Source of the DNA: an uncultured Flavobacteriales bacterium
GTDB lineage: Bacteria > Bacteroidota > Bacteroidia > Flavobacteriales_D > Crocinitomicaceae
Length of the DNA stretch: 23,506 bases
Assembly: GCA_903899795.1 (NCBI GenBank)
Contig: CAIUKX010000666.1
Location: forward strand, 1 to 23,506
Direction of reading: 5' to 3'
In this document: piece after piece, positions 16,092 through 23,506 of the stretch
Position numbering within the stretch: the stretch's first letter is position 1
Layout: every line of letters starts with the position of its first letter
Position numbers and translations under genes: made by a program
Notes under the pieces: generated by a model
The model's input: only the letters and a program-made list of their open reading frames with translations
Database searches by the model: none
Told to the model about the DNA's origin: nothing

Positions 16092-18470
16092 ATGAAAAAC
16101 ACTTTACTGCTATTTTTTTTAGTTCCTTTCTTTCTTTTTTCTCAATCCAAATTTAGGGTAATGAGTCGTGAATCAGGGGATCCGATCGATAGCGCAAAAA
16201 TTGTTTTTCCAAACGGATCGAACTTTTATACGGATAAATCGGGTGAAGTAATTGTGGATCCTGCGAATTTTAATGACTATAAAAGAATTCAACTTCTCAT
16301 CGAGGCAACAGGGTATATTACCGATACTTTTCAATTGTATGAAATTCCTGTTTTTCAAAGTATCTTATTACAACCTCTCATATCTGAAATTCGACAAGTG
16401 GTTGTAACTGCAGGCAGACGATCTCAGCGTGTAGAAGACTTAGGAATTTCCATGGAAGTGTTGAAGCCAAGTTTAATCGACAACAAAGGAATGGTTGATC
16501 TGGAACAAGCGGTTGATCAATCTCCGGGTGTATATGCGATGGACGGACAGGTAAGTATCCGTGGAGGTGGAGGATTTTCCTATGGTGCTGGAAGTCGTGT
16601 GTTGTTGTTATGGAACGGTATCCCGATGATTTCCGGAGATGCTGGTGACGCTAAATGGAATTCCGTTCCGATGGAAAATGCATCTCAAATTGAAGTTTTA
16701 AAAGGCGCTTCTTCCGTATTGTATGGAAGTGGAGCTTTGAATGGAATTATCTCGTTGACAGAAAGAGAACCGACAGCTAAAGGAGAGACAAGGATTAAAA
16801 TTCAAACGGGAGTTTATGGTAATCCGCGTAGATCGACTTTAAAATGGTGGACAACTCCACCTACTATGCAGATGGCAGAAGCGTATCACGGTAAGAAATA
16901 TAAACAATTTGGGTATACCATTTCCACCAATGCATATACCAATTCAGGTTATCGCCAGGGAGAAATTGAGGACCGAGCAAGGGTAAGCGGAACATTGTTT
17001 TTTAACCCGATACGATTGACACGCTTGAAAGCAGGGGTAGGGTACAACCTTTTCTATCAGAAACTTGGTTCCTTTATTGTTTGGCAAAGTGATACGTTTG
17101 CCTATACTCCTAGCGGAGGGAGCGATATTTCAAATCCCGCATCGACCTTGAGTATTTCAACCGGATCGCGCATCAGTATTGATCCTTATGTGAAATTCAC
17201 GGACCGTAGAAGCAATAAACATCAATTGAAAACAAGGGTTTATTATGTCGATAACAGCTTTACTAATAAACCGACTCAAAATTCTCAATCAACAGTTTAT
17301 TACGCCGATTATCAGTTACAGAGAAGCTGGAAAAATGGAATAACCTTAACTTCCGGAGCCACCCAGACAAATTCAATGGTTTATTCACAGTTGTTTGGAA
17401 ATCATCAAGCGCTCAATTCAGCGGTGTATACGCAGTATGAGCATAAAATCAAAAAACGTCTGGACCTGACTGCTGGTGCTCGATTTGAATATTTTTCACA
17501 AGATGGGAAAAAAGGAGATTCGGATTTTTCAATGTTAAAAGGAAAGGTGAATACTCCCTTTTATCCTATTTTCAGGGCAGCGGCTCATTACAAAGTCGCG
17601 AAGTATACACATTTGAGAGCTTCATTTGGACAAGGAGTTCGCTATCCTTCGGTGGCGGAACGTTATACTCGTACATCTGTGGGGAGTTTGCTGGTTTTCC
17701 CTAATCCGGGATTGAAAAGAGAAACGGGTTGGGCGGCAGAATTAGGAATCAAACAGGTGGTTAAAATGGGTAAATGGAAGGGTTTGATCGATGTTGCCGG
17801 TTTTGTGAATCAATATGACAATATGATGGAATTTACTTTTGGGTTTTATATTCCGGATTCAATTCCTCCAAGTATCAACCCTTCTAATCCTGGATATATT
17901 GCGAAGTGGTTGGGTTTCCGAGCTCAAAATGCCGAAAAGGCAAGAATTTCCGGACTTGAATTTTCTTTCAATAGCGAAGGAAAAATTGGTAATGTTGAAT
18001 TGCAGTCCTTGATCGGTTACACCTACATGAATCCGATTAGTTTGAATACTGATCCGAAATACCGAGCTTCATTTTCTGATACATCAACGAATATGTTGAA
18101 ATACAGGTTTAAACATTTAGCTAAAACGGATGTTCAAGCAACCTGGAAAAATATCAGTCTTGGTTTTTCTATGCGCTACAATAGTTACATGAAGAACATT
18201 GATGCCGCATTTGAAAATGGTTTAACACTCAACGGTTATCCAGTAATCGTCAACGGAAAGCAAGTAGAAATTTTACCTGGACTGAAACAATATCGACAAG
18301 AACACAACGGAGGTAACCTCGTTTTCGATGCGAGAATCGGTTATGAAATCAAAGAGATTTACAGAATAGGATTCATGATCAACAATGTATTGAATGCAGA
18401 ATACTCAACAAGGCCAGGCGATATTCAACCACCCAGAAATTTTATGTTGCAACTGCAAATGAAATTGTAA
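16092..18470 (+). CDS. TonB-dependent outer-membrane receptor
   Basis: This 792-residue receptor has a signal peptide (MKNTLLLFFLVPFFLFSQ) followed by a short carboxypeptidase-regulatory-like domain (about 20-98; SGDPIDSAKIVFPNG, DKSGEV). The plug is at about 100-230: VVVTAGRRSQR, then LEQAVDQSPGVYAMDGQVSIRG, QIEVLKGASSVLYGSGALNGII. The remaining 560 residues form the 22-strand barrel, including the usual VRYPSVAERY segment and the terminal strand MLQLQMKL. It imports a substrate across the outer membrane using TonB energy. The plug and N-terminal extension fit the siderophore/vitamin type rather than the SusC glycan type, and no SusD gene is adjacent. The substrate cannot be read. It is convergent with a T9SS protein gene with only 6 bases between stop codons, so no separate terminator fits there. 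Confidence 0.93.
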   Translation: MKNTLLLFFLVPFFLFSQSKFRVMSRESGDPIDSAKIVFPNGSNFYTDKSGEVIVDPANFNDYKRIQLLIEATGYITDTFQLYEIPVFQSILLQPLISEIRQVVVTAGRRSQRVEDLGISMEVLKPSLIDNKGMVDLEQAVDQSPGVYAMDGQVSIRGGGGFSYGAGSRVLLLWNGIPMISGDAGDAKWNSVPMENASQIEVLKGASSVLYGSGALNGIISLTEREPTAKGETRIKIQTGVYGNPRRSTLKWWTTPPTMQMAEAYHGKKYKQFGYTISTNAYTNSGYRQGEIEDRARVSGTLFFNPIRLTRLKAGVGYNLFYQKLGSFIVWQSDTFAYTPSGGSDISNPASTLSISTGSRISIDPYVKFTDRRSNKHQLKTRVYYVDNSFTNKPTQNSQSTVYYADYQLQRSWKNGITLTSGATQTNSMVYSQLFGNHQALNSAVYTQYEHKIKKRLDLTAGARFEYFSQDGKKGDSDFSMLKGKVNTPFYPIFRAAAHYKVAKYTHLRASFGQGVRYPSVAERYTRTSVGSLLVFPNPGLKRETGWAAELGIKQVVKMGKWKGLIDVAGFVNQYDNMMEFTFGFYIPDSIPPSINPSNPGYIAKWLGFRAQNAEKARISGLEFSFNSEGKIGNVELQSLIGYTYMNPISLNTDPKYRASFSDTSTNMLKYRFKHLAKTDVQATWKNISLGFSMRYNSYMKNIDAAFENGLTLNGYPVIVNGKQVEILPGLKQYRQEHNGGNLVFDARIGYEIKEIYRIGFMINNVLNAEYSTRPGDIQPPRNFMLQLQMKL

Positions 18471-18476
18471 AGAAAT

Positions 18477-19202
18477 TTACTCCTTGATCAATTTTAAAGT
18501 CTCAATTCCTTCTGCAGAAAGAATTTGAATGAAGTACACACCATTGTTGTAAGGTGCTAACATAATGTTTATTTCGTTTTCTCCATTGATCGGATAAGAA
18601 GCTATTGTTTTGCCCTCGATGTTAGAAAGTGTAACTGATGAAACTCCTTTTTTTCCATTTAATCCCTGAAGAACTGCGTTCGTATTGGTTGGATTTGGAG
18701 CAACACGGAGTGTTTGAATTTCTTCTTCCTTAATTCCAGCTGTACAAGGTGCTGATTGAACGATTATTTTGTAATAATCAACCACATAACCATTGGCAGA
18801 TGAAACACCACCTACATAGGCACTCAAATAAAATGTCAGATTGTTCGTTCCTGCTACGGTACAAGTTCCGGTAATTGTTGCACAACCGGTTGCACCACCA
18901 AGAAATGTACAACTAGCCGGACTGCAATTCAATACCATACCCGGAGGAAGACCGTGAAGACTATCTATCACAATGCTATCAATTGAAGTTTGAATAGGAA
19001 TTCCAAAAACGACTACGTTGGTGTCAGCTGGTACAACATTGGTGATCAACTGAGAATACGGCATATTTACGCATGCATCTGCAAAACCGGCTGCACTATC
19101 CGGGTGAATACCTGGAGCGGTTTGTGATGGGTCAGGTGTACATTGAGATTGTACTTGAAATGCAACAGTAGTAAGCGCTAAAAGAAGTATAAGTTTTTTC
19201 AT
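18477..19202 (-). CDS. small T9SS type A sorting-domain protein
   Basis: This 241-residue secreted protein starts with the signal peptide MKKLILLLALTTVAFQVQS. The mature part (about 20-155) is a Cys-rich beta domain (CTPDPSQTAPG, MVLNCSPASCTFLGGATGCA, TITGTCTVAGTNNLTFYLSA). I do not recognise it beyond an overall Ig/PKD-like look. Residues of about 165-241 are a type A T9SS C-terminal domain (LRVAPNPTNTNAVL, a VTLSNIEGKTI strand, YNNGVYFIQI, ending ETLKLIKE). It should therefore be exported to the surface or medium. A good -7 box lies 20 bases upstream, so it is probably its own transcription unit. The sorting signal is confident, the function unknown. Confidence 0.87.
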   Translation of the reverse strand: MKKLILLLALTTVAFQVQSQCTPDPSQTAPGIHPDSAAGFADACVNMPYSQLITNVVPADTNVVVFGIPIQTSIDSIVIDSLHGLPPGMVLNCSPASCTFLGGATGCATITGTCTVAGTNNLTFYLSAYVGGVSSANGYVVDYYKIIVQSAPCTAGIKEEEIQTLRVAPNPTNTNAVLQGLNGKKGVSSVTLSNIEGKTIASYPINGENEINIMLAPYNNGVYFIQILSAEGIETLKLIKE

Positions 19203-19221
19203 AGTAAAGTCTTTATCTGCC

Positions 19222-19250
19222 CAAAAATAGGTAGAAAAACCTTTAGAAAC
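19222..19250 (-). promoter_or_regulatory. candidate Bacteroidota promoter for the small T9SS protein
   Basis: On the minus strand, TATTTTTG (19229 down to 19222) is an exact TAnnTTTG match. TTTC (19249 down to 19246) lies 16 bases upstream as a weak -33. Transcription would start near 19215, leaving a leader of about 13 bases. Confidence 0.45.
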
Positions 19251-19304
19251 TCTCTAAATTTATTTGATGAACAAATTTTATTGGTTTTTTATTCTCAAAA
19301 AAGA

Positions 19305-20747
19305 TCAATACTTGACAAAAACGTTTTTCGGTTCTGTGAAGAAACGTAATGCTTCCCAACCTCCTTCGCGACCGACACCAGATGATTTTACTCCTCCGAA
19401 AGGTGTCCGTAAATCCCGGACCATCCATGAATTGATCCATACAATTCCGGATTGAGCTTCATCAGCGATGCGATGTGCCCGTTCAAGATTAGAAGTCCAT
19501 AAGGTTGTTTGAAGCCCATATTCTGTTGAATTAACCATTTTCATCACTTCTTCTTCAGAATCAAAAGGAGTTAAGGTAACGACTGGGCCAAAAATTTCTT
19601 CCTGGTTGGTTCTGCAATCGTAAGAGAGACCTTCAATAACCGTAGGTCGCATGTAATAGCCTTCGTTGTAGGGAGCTTCCAAATGAACTCGTTCACCGCC
19701 TGACAGAACTGTACCACCTTCTTGTTTAGCTAGTTCGACATAGGAAAGAACTTTTTCCAAGTGCGGTAAAGAAACCAAAGCACCCATTTTTGCATTCGGG
19801 TCCTGCGGGTAGGAAACAACGGTCTTATTCACTTTTTCAACGAAAGCAGTTTTGAATTTTTCATAGATGGAGCGTTCGATAAAGATTCTTGATCCACACA
19901 AACAAATTTGACCTTGATTAGCAAACGAAGAACGAATAGTCGTGCTCAACATTTCATTGAAATCACAATCGGCAAAGATGATCACAGGATTTTTACCCCC
20001 TAATTCAAGTGATAATTTTTTGAACATCGGAGCAGCTGTTCGTGCTAGATATTCACCGGTTTTTGTACCTCCGGTAAAAGAAATTGCCTTGATTTTTTTA
20101 TGTTTCACAATTGCGTCACCGACTTTTCCGCCTAGACCGTGAAGAATATTTAGAACACCATCCGGCATTCCTGCTTCTTTGGCAACTTGTCCGAGTAAAT
20201 AAGCTGTGTAAGGAGTTACTTCTGATGGTTTTGCTATAACACAATTTCCAGCTGCCAGAGCCGGAGCAATTTTCCAGGAAAATAAGTATAAAGGAAGATT
20301 CCACGGTGAAATACACCCAACAATTCCAATAGGTTTACGCAAGGTATAATTGATCCCCTGACCTTCCATATAATGCGATTCTGAAGCAAAATGAAGGATA
20401 GCCGTAGCGAAAAAATGAAAATTGGAGACTGCTCTTGGTATATCTACATGACCTGCGAGTGAAACCGGTTTTCCGTTGTCACGGGATTCAGCCTGAACAA
20501 ATTCATCCATGCGTGCTTCAATACCTTCTGATAATTTGACAAGGATTTTACTTCTTTCCTCAATTGTCATTTTGGACCAGATCGGAAACGCTTTTTCGGC
20601 TGCTTCCACGGCTAGTTCAACATCACGTTCATCCGAATCAGGGATCAGGCTATAGACCTTCCCGGTTGCCGGTTCGAAATTGTCGAGATAAGCTCCGCTG
20701 ATTGGAGTTATGTACTTACCGTTGATGAAGTTTTGAAGTTTTTCCAT
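19305..20747 (-). CDS. aldehyde dehydrogenase, probably 2-aminomuconic semialdehyde type
   Basis: This 480-residue NAD(P)-dependent enzyme oxidises an aldehyde to an acid. The start chosen is ATG 20745-20747 (MEKLQNFINGKY); an upstream TTG at 20762 would only add residues encoded by the flanking repeat. The ALDH signatures are present: PWNLPLYL with Asn150, the Rossmann SFTGGTKTGEYLA at 223-235, general base Glu248 in LELGGKNP, and nucleophile Cys282 in NQGQICLCGSR. The N-terminus and the neighbours (kynurenine 3-monooxygenase and kynureninase) favour the 2-aminomuconic/2-hydroxymuconic semialdehyde dehydrogenase branch of tryptophan breakdown. Betaine-aldehyde-like substrates remain possible. 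It is the last gene of the minus-strand row, 98 bases after the thioesterase stop codon, behind one copy of the palindromic repeat. Class is certain, substrate inferred. Confidence 0.9.
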   Translation of the reverse strand: MEKLQNFINGKYITPISGAYLDNFEPATGKVYSLIPDSDERDVELAVEAAEKAFPIWSKMTIEERSKILVKLSEGIEARMDEFVQAESRDNGKPVSLAGHVDIPRAVSNFHFFATAILHFASESHYMEGQGINYTLRKPIGIVGCISPWNLPLYLFSWKIAPALAAGNCVIAKPSEVTPYTAYLLGQVAKEAGMPDGVLNILHGLGGKVGDAIVKHKKIKAISFTGGTKTGEYLARTAAPMFKKLSLELGGKNPVIIFADCDFNEMLSTTIRSSFANQGQICLCGSRIFIERSIYEKFKTAFVEKVNKTVVSYPQDPNAKMGALVSLPHLEKVLSYVELAKQEGGTVLSGGERVHLEAPYNEGYYMRPTVIEGLSYDCRTNQEEIFGPVVTLTPFDSEEEVMKMVNSTEYGLQTTLWTSNLERAHRIADEAQSGIVWINSWMVRDLRTPFGGVKSSGVGREGGWEALRFFTEPKNVFVKY

Positions 20748-20750
20748 ATT

Positions 20751-20850
20751 TTTTAGATTCAAGATTTCAAGATGTAAGACCGCTCTTTGAGCTCCATGAT
20801 ATTTAAAAGTCTTTAAGCGAAGCGGTCTTGAATCTTATAGTCTTATGTCT
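20751..20850. repeat. intergenic palindromic repeat, copy A
   Basis: This copy fills the gap between the thioesterase stop and the aldehyde dehydrogenase start. AAGACCGCT at 20776-20784 pairs with AGCGGTCTT at 20821-20829. The outer parts (TTCAAGAT... on the left, ...TGAATCTTATAGTCTTATGTC on the right) pair imperfectly. It lacks the small inner hairpin seen in copies B and C, so it is the most diverged copy. Confidence 0.85.
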
Positions 20851-21393
20851 TTATTCTACTATTACATTATAATCTTTCAACTGATCCAAATATTCAGGAG
20901 TGTGGAAATCAATTTCACTCAGTGCATTCGTTTTTTCAGATTTCAATTCTTGTCTTTTGATACTTTTCACAAAACGGCGGATATCGTCATCTGTTTCTAA
21001 AATCAGTCCGGGAATTTTGGTGGTTTTACCACTTTCATCCTTTGCTACCATTGTGAAATACGAGGAATTGCAATGTTTTGATACACCAGTACGGATGTTT
21101 TCAGATTCAACATGAATTCCCACGACCATAGAACTGGTTCCCACATAGTTGATTTCAGCTTTTAAAGTCACCAACTCACCAATTTCAATGGGATTCAGGA
21201 AATCGACTGTGTTAACAGAAGCCGTAACGCAGTAATTTCCAGAATGTTTGGAAGCACAAGCAAAGGCAACTTGATCCATCAATGATAAAATAAATCCACC
21301 GTGAATTTTACCACTGAAATTAGAATGACTTGGCAACATCAATTGTGAAATGACAATTTCAGAGTCTCTTTTGTATTTGAATTGTTTTTCCAT
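20851..21393 (-). CDS. hotdog-fold acyl-CoA thioesterase
   Basis: This 180-residue cytosolic enzyme should hydrolyse acyl-CoA to acid and CoA. The start is ATG 21391-21393 (MEKQFKYKRD); an earlier ATG at 21420 would translate into the flanking repeat. Residues of about 10-125 form the hotdog domain of the YciA/BACH type: SGKIHGGFILSLMDQVAFACA with the HGG turn and Asp40, ASVNTVDFLNPIEIGELVTL, and the GTSSMVVGIHV strand. Residues of about 130-180 are a charged C-terminal extension that I cannot assign (ETDDDIRRFVKSIKRQEL). The gene lies between kynurenine 3-monooxygenase and the aldehyde dehydrogenase, separated from each by a palindromic repeat. No CoA ester is an obvious intermediate of the adjacent steps, so its link to kynurenine metabolism may be indirect, for example in downstream degradation. 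Confidence 0.88.
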   Translation of the reverse strand: MEKQFKYKRDSEIVISQLMLPSHSNFSGKIHGGFILSLMDQVAFACASKHSGNYCVTASVNTVDFLNPIEIGELVTLKAEINYVGTSSMVVGIHVESENIRTGVSKHCNSSYFTMVAKDESGKTTKIPGLILETDDDIRRFVKSIKRQELKSEKTNALSEIDFHTPEYLDQLKDYNVIVE

Positions 21394-21396
21394 TTG

Positions 21397-21517
21397 TTTA
21401 GATATAAGACTAAAAGACATAAGACCGCTCTGCTCAAAGACTGACTCACTTTGTAAATAAAGTCTTTAAGTTCCTAATTCATTAGGAACGGTCTTGAATC
21501 TTGTCGTCTTTTGTCTC
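21397..21517. repeat. intergenic palindromic repeat, copy B
   Basis: This copy fills the gap between the kynurenine 3-monooxygenase stop and the thioesterase start. The outer arms 21406-21427 and 21489-21510 match at 17 of 22 positions as inverted repeats. Inside them AAAGACT (21436-21442) pairs with AGTCTTT (21461-21467), and GTTCCTAA/TTAGGAAC (21470-21489) forms a perfect 8-bp hairpin with loop TTCA. The whole copy is strongly similar to copy C. Confidence 0.9.
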
Positions 21518-22852
21518 TCAAATCAATGTTAATATTTGATTCATTACTTCTTGGCTGTCCCAATTTTGTTCGATGTCAGGCATTTTCATAACCTGATCCA
21601 TGATCGCATTTTGTTTTTTACCGTTTTCAATCACTTTGTTGTAACGGATATTACTAAAAGTTACCTGCGAATATAATGGAATCCATTTATCCGGATGCAA
21701 ATCGCTGAATTTAGCTTCTATTTTTTTACGAAGTAAGAATTCTTTATTGCCTGTTAAGTCACGCATTTCAACATAATTCATCAGGGATAAATCGATGATT
21801 GCATTTCCATCCGGAACCCGTTCTTTGGAATAAGAACTCAAAAGCCCATCCCAATTTCCGTTCGCATTGTCCAGCATTTCCTGAAAAATCATACAATCTT
21901 CAAATCCACAGTTCATTCCCTGTCCGTAGAATGGAACGGTAGCATGAGCCGCATCGCCTAATAACAAAACTTTATCTTCATGATTCCATGGACTGCAACG
22001 GACCATTACCAAAGCAGAAGTTGGATTTTCAAAGTAATCGTTCAATAAAGTGGGCATCAATGGAACTGCATCCGGGAACGTTTCGTTGAAAAAAGCACTT
22101 ACTTTTTCAGGCGTGTTGATTGTATCAAAAGATTTTTCGCCATACATCGGAAAGAAGAGTGTACAGGTGAAGCTACCGTCCAAATTAGCCAAAGCGATCA
22201 TCATGAATTCACCTCTCGGCCAAATGTGCAGACAGTTTTTATCCAATTTATGAGTACCGTCAGCGTTTGCCGGAATCACCAATTCCTTGTATCCGTGTTC
22301 GAGGTATTTTTGTGAATAATCGAACATGGTCGTTTTTTGCATTCGGAAACGAACTGCTGAGAAAGCGCCATCTGTTGCAAAAATGCGATCGAATGAATGT
22401 TTTTCAACTTGATTGCTGCTTGTGTTTTCGAAGATCAATGTGTTAGTATTCAGTTCTACATCTTTGCATCTTCTGTCAAAATTATAGTGAATCGAAGGGT
22501 ACTGATCCGCTAAATTCATCAATTTTTGATTCAATCCACCCCGTGAAACCGAGTAGATAGCTTGTCCGTCTTTTCCATATTTCTGATACGAAAGAGAACC
22601 GTCCAAAGCATGCATACAACGCTGGTACATTGGAATTGCCATTTCCTTGATGTCTCCGTCAATTCCAGCGGCCTGCAAAGCTTTCCAACCTCTATCGGAA
22701 AGCGCCAAGTTGATTGACTTACCAGCAATTAGTGTTGCTTTTCTTAAATCGGGTCTGCTTTCAAAAACGGTTACGTCATACCCTTTTTTTGCCATTAAGA
22801 TCGCCTGTAAACTTCCAACTAGTCCAGCACCTACAATTCCTATTTTTTCCAT
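21518..22852 (-). CDS. kmo: kynurenine 3-monooxygenase
   Basis: This 444-residue FAD- and NADPH-dependent hydroxylase converts L-kynurenine to 3-hydroxykynurenine. It has the N-terminal dinucleotide-binding GIVGAGLVGS, then the ESR segment, and the family-specific GKSINLALSDRG at 44-55. The second flavin motif is at 299-320 (GDAAHATVPFYGQGMNCGFEDC) and is a hallmark of this enzyme. The MYQRCMHALDG segment also fits. The C-terminal part (from about 370) carries the helical end, but I see no clear membrane helix, as in other bacterial forms. It follows kynureninase and precedes the thioesterase, and its stop codon lies at the edge of repeat copy B. In Bacteroidota the pair commonly serves de novo NAD synthesis from tryptophan. 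The other genes of that route are not in the window. Confidence 0.96.
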   Translation of the reverse strand: MEKIGIVGAGLVGSLQAILMAKKGYDVTVFESRPDLRKATLIAGKSINLALSDRGWKALQAAGIDGDIKEMAIPMYQRCMHALDGSLSYQKYGKDGQAIYSVSRGGLNQKLMNLADQYPSIHYNFDRRCKDVELNTNTLIFENTSSNQVEKHSFDRIFATDGAFSAVRFRMQKTTMFDYSQKYLEHGYKELVIPANADGTHKLDKNCLHIWPRGEFMMIALANLDGSFTCTLFFPMYGEKSFDTINTPEKVSAFFNETFPDAVPLMPTLLNDYFENPTSALVMVRCSPWNHEDKVLLLGDAAHATVPFYGQGMNCGFEDCMIFQEMLDNANGNWDGLLSSYSKERVPDGNAIIDLSLMNYVEMRDLTGNKEFLLRKKIEAKFSDLHPDKWIPLYSQVTFSNIRYNKVIENGKKQNAIMDQVMKMPDIEQNWDSQEVMNQILTLI

Positions 22853-22856
22853 GTGA

Positions 22857-22975
22857 TTTTTTAGATTTTAAGACTAAAATACATAAGATCGTTTCGCTCA
22901 AAGACTCATTGTAAATAATGTCTTTAAGTTCCTAATTCATTAGGAATGGTCTTGAATCTTATAGTCTTGTGTCTT
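22857..22975. repeat. intergenic palindromic repeat, copy C, running into kynureninase
   Basis: This copy fills the gap between the kynureninase and kynurenine 3-monooxygenase genes. Outer arms start at 22870 and end near 22968. The inner hairpin 22928-22947 is the same as in copy B apart from one base (its last pair becomes G-T). The right end (22940-22975) overlaps the 3' end of the kynureninase reading frame. Confidence 0.9.
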
Positions 22976-23506
22976 ATTTATAGATTTTTCCAATAATTGT
23001 CCAAAGTAATATACATCTTCAAATGTGTTGTAAAGTGGGGCAGGGGCAACACGAATTACATTTGGTTCTCTCCAATCGGCAACAACACCTTCTTCAGTCA
23101 GGGCATCGAATAAAGCGCGGGCTTTTCCATGTACTAAGATTGAAAGTTGAGCTCCACGTTGTTTTTTATCTCTTGGTGTTATGATTTCAAACGTACATTT
23201 TTCTTTGTTTTGTTCCGAAACTGAATCGATGATGAATTCCAAATACGCTGTCAGGATGTCTCTTTTTGTTCCAATGCGATCCATTCCTGCCTCTTCAAAA
23301 ATATCCAACGAAGCATTGTGAGCAGCCATTCCTAGTACAGGAGCATTGCTCAACTGCCAGCCTTCTGCACCTTTCATGGGTTTGAATCTTGGTTCCATTA
23401 AAAAGCGTGTAGCTTTATCGTGACCCCACCAACCTCCGAAACGAGGAAGTTCAGGTTGATCAGCGTGACGTTCATGCACAAACATTCCCGAAACTCCTCC
23501 GGGAGA
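22940..23506 (-). CDS. kynU: kynureninase, C-terminal part (5' end outside window)
   Basis: The frame stays open from the stop codon at 22940-22942 to the window edge, giving the last 188 residues of a PLP-dependent enzyme that normally has about 420. It cleaves 3-hydroxykynurenine (or kynurenine) to 3-hydroxyanthranilate (or anthranilate) and alanine. The visible part begins SPGGVSGMFVHERHA and continues with LPRFGGWWGHDKATRF, the strongly conserved kynureninase stretch around the active-site Trp, then QLSNAPVLGMAAHNASLDIF. Near the end RGAQLSILV and NVIRVAPAPLYNTFEDVYYF match the family. The lysine that binds PLP should be in the missing part. The last eleven or so residues (KTQDYKIQDHS) are encoded by the palindromic repeat and are probably not part of the ancestral protein. 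An ATG at 23485 lies inside the conserved domain and is not the real start. Confidence 0.95.
   Translation of the reverse strand, partial: SPGGVSGMFVHERHADQPELPRFGGWWGHDKATRFLMEPRFKPMKGAEGWQLSNAPVLGMAAHNASLDIFEEAGMDRIGTKRDILTAYLEFIIDSVSEQNKEKCTFEIITPRDKKQRGAQLSILVHGKARALFDALTEEGVVADWREPNVIRVAPAPLYNTFEDVYYFGQLLEKSINKTQDYKIQDHS

Noticed and set aside
19242..19258. Small inverted repeat TTTAGA/TCTAAA after the aldehyde dehydrogenase
   Set aside because: Six A/T-rich base pairs are too weak for a terminator call, and it overlaps the proposed promoter of the next gene.
20751..22975. Palindromic repeats considered as insertion sequences or attachment sites
   Set aside because: There is no transposase or integrase nearby and the copies are too short to be autonomous; a non-coding repeat family fits better.

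Overview
The window looks like chromosomal DNA of a low-GC member of the Bacteroidota, probably Flavobacteriales and perhaps a Fluviicola/Crocinitomicaceae-like organism; that last step is inference. The evidence is type IX secretion (T9SS) sorting domains of both type A and type B, a PorP/SprF protein, a Bacteroidota-type PpiD, scarce Shine-Dalgarno sequences with A-rich leaders, and -7 promoter boxes of the TAnnTTTG type. No tRNA, rRNA, CRISPR array, insertion sequence or phage gene was seen, and no gene-free stretch exceeds 300 bases.

Left part (1-5907, all + strand): the 3' end of a DUF1697 gene; an ECF sigma factor followed 5 bases later by a small zinc-binding anti-sigma-like protein; a lipoprotein MsrB-MsrA methionine sulfoxide reductase; a class D beta-lactamase behind a strong hairpin that overlaps its promoter; a T9SS type A cargo with a nidogen-like domain; and an outer-membrane beta-barrel protein. 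The first four genes suggest a stress and envelope defence block.

Middle part (6044-16049): a minus-strand pair (type B sorting-domain protein and PorP/SprF, overlapping by ATGA) stands back to back with a 1350-residue + strand protein. That protein joins an N-terminal outer-membrane barrel to ten Ig-like repeats and a Gly/Pro/Thr-rich tail. A PpiD-like periplasmic folding factor follows, then dprA on the minus strand. Strong intrinsic terminators end several of these units.

Right part (16050-23506): a TonB-dependent receptor diverges from dprA and converges, with 6 bases between stop codons, on a small T9SS type A protein. The rest is a minus-strand kynurenine gene row: kynureninase (cut by the window edge), kynurenine 3-monooxygenase, a hotdog acyl-CoA thioesterase and an aldehyde dehydrogenase. 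Each of its three intergenic gaps is filled by a copy of the same roughly 100-120 base imperfect palindrome. One copy even encodes the last residues of kynureninase. This repeat family and the barrel-plus-Ig surface protein are the two most interesting items; no wholly new multi-gene system is evident.
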